A stretch of 64,000 nt of DNA, from contig NZ_WANV01000016.1 in assembly GCF_015521605.1 (NCBI RefSeq), positions 1 through 64,000 of the forward strand. The letters are read 5' to 3'. Shown piece after piece: positions 58,777 through 64,000 of the stretch (positions within the stretch are counted from its first letter, which is position 1; each line of letters starts with the position of its first letter). This DNA is from Thermococcus sp. Its GTDB lineage: Archaea > Methanobacteriota_B > Thermococci > Thermococcales > Thermococcaceae. Below the pieces are notes generated by a model. That model searched no databases. It was given only the letters and a program-made list of their open reading frames with translations, and was not told where the DNA came from. The position numbers and the translations under genes are program-made.

Positions 58777-60753
58777 ATGATGAAAGTCGTTGCACTCGCA
58801 GGAAACCCCAACGTGGGAAAAACCACGATCTTCAATTCGCTGACTGGGATGCGGCAGCACGTGGGCAACTGGCCCGGAGTGACCGTGGAAAAAAAGGAAG
58901 GCATACTGGAATACGGGGGAGAGAAGTTCCTGGTGGTTGACCTGCCCGGAATATACTCTCTCACCGCGCACTCAGTTGACGAGCTGGTTGCCAGGGATTT
59001 CCTCCTTAAGGGGAGCGCCGACGTGGTTGTTAACGTCGTTGACGCCACCGCACTGATGAGGAACCTCTTCCTAACGATGGAGATACTTGAGATGGGGCTG
59101 AAGAACGTCATCATCGCCCTGAACAAGACCGACCTCGCCGAGAAGAGGGGAATCGAGATAAATGTGAAAAAGATGGAGGAGCTCCTCGGGGTTCCTGTTG
59201 TACCCCTGAACGCAAAGGAAGGGGTGGGTCTGGACCGGCTCAAGGAGGGCATCCACAGAATAGCCGCGGGGGAGCTCCGGACAAATCCGGCTGTGCCGAG
59301 ATACGACCCGGAGGTCGAGAGGGAAATTGAGCACATAACCACTGTTCTCAGGGATACGAAACTGGCCGACCATTACAACCTCCGCTGGCTGGCGGTGAAG
59401 CTCCTTCAGAGGGACGACGGCGTCATAAAGCTCGTTCTCCGCCATCTCGGAAAGGAGAAACTCGATGAGATTATGGGGCATATATCTGAGGTCGAGGAGA
59501 GGTACAAGAGAGCGATGGACCTCATAATAGCCAGCCAGAAGTACGAGTTCATAGACGCCCTCATGCACAGGTTCGTCAGGTACTCCCACGAAGGGGGCGA
59601 GACCTTCAGCGATCAGCTGGACAGGTTCCTTACCCATCCGGTCTACGGTCTCTTCGCACTGTTTGGGATGTTCTACGTTATTTTCAAATTCGTCTTTGCA
59701 ATTGGACTGCCCCTCCAGGGGATGCTGGACGAAGGCTTCGTGGCCTTTGGCCAGTGGCTGGCGCCCCATATTGCCAACGAAGCACTGCGAGGCCTGATAG
59801 TCGATGGAATAATAGCGGGCGTTGGGTCCGTCCTCAGCTTTTTCCCACTCGTTTTCCTGCTGTTCCTCTCCATGTCCATCCTGGAGGACGTCGGATACAT
59901 GGCGAGAGCGGCAGTGGTTATGGAGCGCATCATGAGGAAGTTCGGCCTTCCCGGGAAGAGCTTCATACCTCTGGTGCTCGCCTTTGGCTGCAACGTTCCC
60001 GCGGTCATGTCAACGAGGACCCTCGACGACGAGAGGGACAGGATAGTCACCATGCTGGTCAACCCCCTAATTCCATGCAGCGCCAGGCTGAGCGTCATAA
60101 GCTTCCTTGCCGGGGCATTCTTTGCGAGCAACCAGGCGCTCGTGGCGGTGAGCATATACGCGGTTGCCATACTTCTGGCACTGCTGGTAGCGTGGCTCCT
60201 GAGCAGGTTCGTGGTGAAAGGCGAGGAGAGTCCATTCATAATCGAACTGCCGGAGTACCTGATACCATCGTGGAAGACAGTAACGCTCCACTCGTGGGAG
60301 AGGAGCAAGGAATTCATCAAGAAAGCCGGAACGATCATCCTGCTCGGCTCGATTGCCATCTGGTACCTCAGTGCCTACCCTGTTGAAATAGGAACGGGAG
60401 GAAGCTACGCGGAGAGGCTGGGAACCCTCTTTGAACCGTACATGAGGCTCATGGGGCTGGACTGGAAGGCGGCTGTTAGCCTGCTCTTTGGAATCATAGC
60501 CAAGGAGAACGTCATCTCAACCTACGGCATAATCTATGGCAGCACCGACGAGATAGTAAATGCCATGACTCCCCTCCAGGCGTTCGTGCTGGCGCTCGTC
60601 ACGACACTCTATATACCGTGCATAGCAACGATAGGGGCCATAAGAGCCGAGAGCAACTGGAAATGGGCGGCCTTTACCGTTGTCTACATGATAGCCCTGG
60701 CGAGCATCGTGGGCATTTTAGTCTGGAACGTTGGAACGACTTTGGGGTACTGA
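58777..60753 (+). CDS. feoB: FeoB ferrous iron transporter
   Basis: A 658-aa Fe(II) transporter. N-terminal G domain: G1 GNPNVGKTT (9-17), G2 region WPGVTVEKK, G3 DLPG, G4 ALNKTD. Next come the helical GDI domain and the membrane part with two Gate repeats (EDVGYMARAAVVMERIMRKFGLPGKSFIPL; FGCNVPAVMSTRTLDDERDR; NPLIPCSARLSV). ATG 58777 is 11 bp after feoA. Confidence 0.97.
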   Translation: MMKVVALAGNPNVGKTTIFNSLTGMRQHVGNWPGVTVEKKEGILEYGGEKFLVVDLPGIYSLTAHSVDELVARDFLLKGSADVVVNVVDATALMRNLFLTMEILEMGLKNVIIALNKTDLAEKRGIEINVKKMEELLGVPVVPLNAKEGVGLDRLKEGIHRIAAGELRTNPAVPRYDPEVEREIEHITTVLRDTKLADHYNLRWLAVKLLQRDDGVIKLVLRHLGKEKLDEIMGHISEVEERYKRAMDLIIASQKYEFIDALMHRFVRYSHEGGETFSDQLDRFLTHPVYGLFALFGMFYVIFKFVFAIGLPLQGMLDEGFVAFGQWLAPHIANEALRGLIVDGIIAGVGSVLSFFPLVFLLFLSMSILEDVGYMARAAVVMERIMRKFGLPGKSFIPLVLAFGCNVPAVMSTRTLDDERDRIVTMLVNPLIPCSARLSVISFLAGAFFASNQALVAVSIYAVAILLALLVAWLLSRFVVKGEESPFIIELPEYLIPSWKTVTLHSWERSKEFIKKAGTIILLGSIAIWYLSAYPVEIGTGGSYAERLGTLFEPYMRLMGLDWKAAVSLLFGIIAKENVISTYGIIYGSTDEIVNAMTPLQAFVLALVTTLYIPCIATIGAIRAESNWKWAAFTVVYMIALASIVGILVWNVGTTLGY

Positions 60754-60762
60754 GGTGGGGAG

Positions 60763-61017
60763 ATGCTCGAGAGGATACTCGAACTCATAAAAGCCGGAAA
60801 AAGCATCGACGAGATATCCCAGGAGCTCTCAATGCCCCAAGAGGAGGTGGAGGGGGCCCTGAAAATCCTGGAGAGCCTGGGCTACATCGAGCGGGTCGAG
60901 TCCGGGAGCTCGGCCTGCGAGAGCTGCCCCCTCAGCAGTGTCTGCCCAGGTTCGTGTTTCAGGTTCAAAGGAAAGGTGTACACCGTGGCGGACTTCAGGA
61001 TTAATGGACAGAAATGA
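60763..61017 (+). CDS. FeoC-like winged-helix protein with Fe-S cysteine motif
   Basis: An 84-aa protein: winged-helix N-terminus (LERILELIKAGKSIDEISQELSMPQEEVEGALKILESLGYIERVE) followed by CESCPLSSVCPGSC (residues 52-65), four cysteines placed as in FeoC Fe-S sites. It probably senses iron or oxygen to control FeoB stability or transcription. It starts 9 bp after feoB. Confidence 0.8.
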   Translation: MLERILELIKAGKSIDEISQELSMPQEEVEGALKILESLGYIERVESGSSACESCPLSSVCPGSCFRFKGKVYTVADFRINGQK

Positions 61018-61059
61018 ACTCCCCGTCCTTCCAGTTCATCGTTGGGCATATTTAATGGC

Positions 61060-61074
61060 CGTAAAATATATAAG
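61060..61074 (+). promoter_or_regulatory. TATA box of the nucleotidyltransferase gene
   Basis: GTAAAATATATAAG is a strong TATA element about 40 bp before ATG 61105, giving a transcript start near 61095. It marks the end of the feo operon. Confidence 0.55.
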
Positions 61075-61104
61075 TTTCCCCCCGGAATGTTAAATGGTGA
61101 TACC

Positions 61105-62346
61105 ATGAAAGCTGTTATTCTTGCTGGCGGTTTTGGGACCAGGTTAAGGCCGCTCTCATCGACCAGACCAAAGCCCATGATCCCAGTTCTTGGAAAACCC
61201 AACCTCCAGTACCTCCTTGAGAGCCTGGAGAAGATACCGGAAATCGATGAGGTTATCCTCTCGGTTCACTACATGCGCGGTGAGATAAGGGAGTTCATAG
61301 ACGAGAGGATGGCCGACTATCCCAAGGACATCAAGTTCGTCAACGACCCCATGCCCCTTGAGACCGGCGGCGCCCTCAAAAACGTTGAGGAGTACGTGAG
61401 CGATGACTTCCTGGTTATCTACGGAGACGTATTCACGAACTTCAACTTCGAGGAGCTGATAGATGCCCACAAGAAAAACGACGGCATGATAACCGTCGCC
61501 GTGACCAAGGTGTATGACCCCGAAAAGTACGGAGTCGTCGAGGTGGACGAGGAGAACAGGGTAACCCACTTCGAAGAGAAGCCCAAGAGACCCAAGACGA
61601 ACCTCGTTGATGCGGGAATATACGTCGTCAACAGGAAAGTGCTTGAGGCCATACCCCGCGGGAAGGAGGTCTATTTCGAGAGGGAGGTACTGCCCAAGTT
61701 CGTGAGCCAGGGTGCCGTTTATGCCCACAAGATACCCCGTGAATTCTACTGGATTGACCTTGGAACCCCCGACGACCTCTTCTATGCCCACCAGCTTGCC
61801 ATGGACGAGATAACCAAACAGAACGGCTACTACACAATAGCCGAGGGGGCCGAAGTTCCCGAGGACGTGGAGATCCAGGGGCCGGCATACATAGACGAGG
61901 GGGCCAAGATAGGGCGCGGTGTCAAGATAAAGGCCTACACCTACATCGGTCCGAACACTGTGGTTGAGGAGAAGGCATACCTCAAGCGTGCCATACTTAT
62001 CGGCAGCGACATCGTCAAAGAGCGCGCCGAGATAAAGGACAGCATCCTCGGTGAGGGTGTCGTCGTTGGAAAGAACGTCATCCTCAAGGAGAACGCCGTC
62101 GTCGGCGACTACGCGAGGATATACGACAACCTGGTCATCTACGGGGCAAAGATACTCCCCTGGAAGAAGGTCGAGGAGTACGAGGCGTATCTCAAGATAA
62201 AGCTCGACCCGACGAAGGTCAGACCCGGCGTCACTCCCGAACGCTGTCCGCTCGGCCTGCCCGAGTGTATCTACACCAAGTTCAAGGCCATAGCCGGAGA
62301 AAAGCCGCCCTGCGACGAGTGTATAGAGAACCAGTGGCTCTTCTGA
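61105..62346 (+). CDS. Sugar-phosphate nucleotidyltransferase (mannose-1-P guanylyltransferase-like) with Cys-rich tail
   Basis: A 413-aa nucleotidyltransferase. The GT-A domain has the signature LAGGFGTRLRPLSSTRPKPM (6-25), EKPKRPKTNLVDAGIYVV and FYWIDLGTPDD. A left-handed beta-helix follows (about 245-350, repeats like IQGPAYIDEGAKIGRGVKIKAY) and then a tail with CPLGLPEC...CDEC (about 375-405). It would make a nucleotide sugar (GDP-mannose or NDP-glucose) for glycolipids, glycans or compatible solutes. ATG 61105 follows GGTGATACC. The cysteine tail is unusual. Confidence 0.88.
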   Translation: MKAVILAGGFGTRLRPLSSTRPKPMIPVLGKPNLQYLLESLEKIPEIDEVILSVHYMRGEIREFIDERMADYPKDIKFVNDPMPLETGGALKNVEEYVSDDFLVIYGDVFTNFNFEELIDAHKKNDGMITVAVTKVYDPEKYGVVEVDEENRVTHFEEKPKRPKTNLVDAGIYVVNRKVLEAIPRGKEVYFEREVLPKFVSQGAVYAHKIPREFYWIDLGTPDDLFYAHQLAMDEITKQNGYYTIAEGAEVPEDVEIQGPAYIDEGAKIGRGVKIKAYTYIGPNTVVEEKAYLKRAILIGSDIVKERAEIKDSILGEGVVVGKNVILKENAVVGDYARIYDNLVIYGAKILPWKKVEEYEAYLKIKLDPTKVRPGVTPERCPLGLPECIYTKFKAIAGEKPPCDECIENQWLF

Positions 62347-62356
62347 GTCCTTTTTC

Positions 62357-62521
62357 CTATTTCCTCAACTTAACAACTGCGCTTTTATCCTCGACCCGCT
62401 TGGTTGTGAAAAGGTCAGGGATAACATCCGGCCATACATCCCGATACGGGAAGTGGGATGGATGGTTTTCCCTTAATTTTTCTGCCTTCTTGGGGCTTTG
62501 AAGTCCCGTCGCAGAGATCAA
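62357..62521 (-). CDS. Possible 54-aa protein directly after dacZ
   Basis: The frame of dacZ continues after its TGA for 54 codons to a TAG. It gives a protein-like sequence with LRENHPSHFPYRDVWPDVIP and a basic C-terminus VEDKSAVVKLRK. TTG 62521, adjacent to the dacZ stop and preceded by AGGTAC, is the only plausible start seen. It could be a coupled small protein, a remnant, or a 3' extension of dacZ. No family recognised. Confidence 0.4.
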   Translation of the reverse strand: MISATGLQSPKKAEKLRENHPSHFPYRDVWPDVIPDLFTTKRVEDKSAVVKLRK

Positions 62522-63325
62522 TCAGTACCTTATCCTCGGGTTGTACTCCAGGAGCATGAGCCCGTTTTTGAATATCCTTATAGTGCCGCTCTCCGAGAGT
62601 GTTATAGCTATCGCTTTGGTGAGCCGTGTTATTCCTGCCGCAGCTATGTGCCTGCTCCCAAGGCCCGGGGGAAGCATGAGGTCTATCACCTTCGGCTCGA
62701 CCTCAAGGTACCTCCCCGCGGCGGCTATTCTGCCGTCGTCCCTAACTATAAAGGCCCCGTCGAGCTGGGCGAACTCCTTTATTATTTCCTTGCTGTTCCT
62801 GTCAAGGACGTTTACCCTGTGTCCCTTGAAGGGGTTGGGTATGAGCTGATGGGAGTGCCTGAGAACCCGCCTTGTGTCTCCTATGACGAAGATTGTTCCA
62901 ACGGGAACGCCTTCCCTGCCCTCGATGCTCAGTTCTATCGTTATCTCAAGAAGCCTCTGGAGGACGTTCTGGTTCTGGGCAAAGAAGCCCCTCATGGCAG
63001 ATATGCTCTTTTTAACGGTCTTAATCCCTATCAGCTCGGGGGTAACGTAAACGAAGGAGTCACCTTCCCTGAGTATATCATGCTCAAGGAGAAACGCAGA
63101 AATCAGGTTGAGAACGTTGTTTATGTCGAGGTTCTGGGGAATCGAGACCCTCTTCACTCTCTCGCTCTCCACGTCAAAGGATGAGCTAACGATAACAACG
63201 GTGACGTCCACATCGGGGACGCTCTCGGGTTCAATATCTTCCAGGATAACGAGGGCCTTGCCATTGAGTGCCCTCACAACATCTACTGCACTATTTATCA
63301 GAACATCGGGAACCTCCTTGCCCAT
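62522..63325 (-). CDS. dacZ: Diadenylate cyclase (DacZ)
   Basis: A 267-aa archaeal c-di-AMP synthase. The N-terminal part resembles a PK C-terminal-like domain and the C-terminal part is the DisA_N cyclase domain, with FAQLDGAFIVRDDGRIAAAGR (DGA motif) and LGSRHIAAAGITRLTKAIAI (RHxAA motif). ATG 63325 follows GGTTGGTGGAT. c-di-AMP in archaea is tied to osmotic balance and potassium transport. Confidence 0.93.
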   Translation of the reverse strand: MGKEVPDVLINSAVDVVRALNGKALVILEDIEPESVPDVDVTVVIVSSSFDVESERVKRVSIPQNLDINNVLNLISAFLLEHDILREGDSFVYVTPELIGIKTVKKSISAMRGFFAQNQNVLQRLLEITIELSIEGREGVPVGTIFVIGDTRRVLRHSHQLIPNPFKGHRVNVLDRNSKEIIKEFAQLDGAFIVRDDGRIAAAGRYLEVEPKVIDLMLPPGLGSRHIAAAGITRLTKAIAITLSESGTIRIFKNGLMLLEYNPRIRY

Positions 63326-63425
63326 ATCCACCAACCATTAACAAAATAACTCCGGCGGGTATAAAAACCTACCGTCCTTAGAAAATGTTAAAACATAACC
63401 CGCCGTAGGCTTTTTGGTGTGAGGG

Positions 63426-63959
63426 ATGAGGATAGTCGTCGCAATCACCGGCGCGAGCGGTTCCATCTACGGTCTTCGACTGGTGCAGGTTCTCGGGGAG
63501 CTTGGCCACGAGGTCATCACGATAGCCTCCAGAACGGGCCTCGCCGTTATGAGACACGAGACTGGGGTGGATTTTCGGCCGGACTACACGGAGGAAGACC
63601 TCTTCGCCCCCGTGGCCTCGGGCTCAAATCCCTTCGATGCCATGGTCATAGCGCCGTGCTCAATGAAGACCCTCTCCGCAATAGCCAACGGATACGCCGA
63701 CAACCTGATAGCGAGAACGGCCGACGTGGCACTTAAAGAGCGCAGAAAACTAATCCTGCTCGTCAGAGAAACGCCGTTGAACTTGATACATCTCCAAAAC
63801 ATGGTAAGGGTTACACAAGCTGGGGGGATAATTATGCCAGCTTCCCCAGGATTTTACACAAAGCCCAAAACTTTGGACGATATGGTAAACTTTATAATTG
63901 GAAAAATCTTAGACCTTCTTGGTATTGAGAACGAGATATACCCTCGATGGAGGAGTTAA
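63426..63959 (+). CDS. ubiX: UbiX-family flavin prenyltransferase
   Basis: A 177-aa enzyme that makes prenyl-FMN, the cofactor of UbiD decarboxylases. Flavin-binding [21 protein letters not shown] (3-23), [29 protein letters not shown], and [21 protein letters not shown] are all typical. ATG 63426 follows GGTGTGAGG. No ubiD lies in the window. Confidence 0.95.
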   Translation: MRIVVAITGASGSIYGLRLVQVLGELGHEVITIASRTGLAVMRHETGVDFRPDYTEEDLFAPVASGSNPFDAMVIAPCSMKTLSAIANGYADNLIARTADVALKERRKLILLVRETPLNLIHLQNMVRVTQAGGIIMPASPGFYTKPKTLDDMVNFIIGKILDLLGIENEIYPRWRS

Positions 63960-63960
63960 C

Positions 63961-64000
63961 ATGGTCCAGCTCGATGACCTTGATAGAGCTATCCTCCGCA
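63961..64000 (+). CDS. Lrp/AsnC-family transcription regulator (5' end, cut by window edge)
   Basis: The last 40 bases start with ATG after GGAGGAGTTAAC and read MVQLDDLDRAILR, the typical first helix of Lrp/AsnC regulators (LDxxDRxILxxL). Only 13 residues are visible, so the subtype cannot be told. It starts 1 nt after the ubiX stop. Confidence 0.7.
   Translation, partial: MVQLDDLDRAILR

Noticed and set aside
62519-62524. TGA after dacZ as a selenocysteine or pyrrolysine-like readthrough codon
   Set aside because: Thermococcales are not known to use selenocysteine, pyrrolysine uses TAG, and dacZ is already full length at this stop.
1-64000. CRISPR arrays, rRNA genes, insertion sequences, proviruses
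   Set aside because: No regularly spaced repeats, rRNA segments, transposase or capsid-type genes were seen anywhere in the window.

Overview
The window is chromosomal DNA of a hyperthermophilic euryarchaeon of the order Thermococcales, most likely a Thermococcus. Several genes point there: archaeosine TGT, Pelota, archaeal GAPDH, an ADP-dependent serine kinase of the SerK type, archaeal-type Trm1, rpl37e and rpl35ae, an LSm protein, DacZ, a type III pullulan hydrolase-like GH13 enzyme, and sites resembling the Thermococcales glycolytic motif (TGM). Genes are packed tightly, often with 4-bp start/stop overlaps. Most starts follow GGTG-type Shine-Dalgarno sequences; a few look leaderless.

Layout. 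1-2.45 kb: 3' part of tgtA, tRNA-Val(UAC), a hairpin-rich spacer of about 530 bp, and a DUF89 phosphatase whose C-terminus looks cut off. 2.45-7.8 kb: an AT-rich island with a two-TM protein divergent from NurA-like, HerA-like and DUF4338/DruA-like genes. I read it as a candidate antiviral defence island, and it abuts the damaged end of the DUF89 gene. 7.8-10.5 kb: DUF763, serK, a HAD phosphatase and a possible C/D-box sRNA. 10.5-12.4 kb: an ODP-like metallo-beta-lactamase protein with an SRPBCC-like protein and a small partner. 12.6-16 kb: two zinc-ribbon membrane proteins, a coiled-coil protein and an SPFH/zinc-ribbon protein, recalling the bacterial PspA/YdjGHI membrane-stress operon. 16-25.8 kb: a DUF234 ATPase, a very large solute-binding protein, an M42 peptidase, and a cell-surface operon with a 15-repeat TSP3-like protein. 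26-32.7 kb: an AEC permease, an ArsR-led operon with a membrane protein, a 42-aa protein and two DUF4097-type proteins, then two MFS paralogues. 32.7-38.3 kb: cobalamin adenosyltransferase, a secreted OB-fold/GATase-like protein, an eIF2B-related protein, a CinA-like protein and GAPDH. 38.3-41.4 kb: an AT-richer ABC transporter operon with an abundant-looking secreted protein. 41.4-50.5 kb: DUF167, DUF402, MntA-HepT, glycyl-tRNA synthetase, GH13 lipoprotein, LSm-rpl37e, MATE and VapBC. 50.5-64 kb: ferritin-VIT1 fusion, trm1, rpl35ae, prolidase, pelota, a PurM-like/PP-loop pair, feoABC with DtxR-type boxes, a nucleotidyltransferase, dacZ with a possible coupled 54-aa ORF, ubiX, and the start of an Lrp/AsnC regulator.

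The strongest candidates for an undescribed system are the HerA-NurA-DUF4338-TM island, the secreted protein plus ABC exporter operon, and the ArsR/membrane/DUF4097 operon. All functional calls come from reading the sequence and remembered family features. No database search was run.
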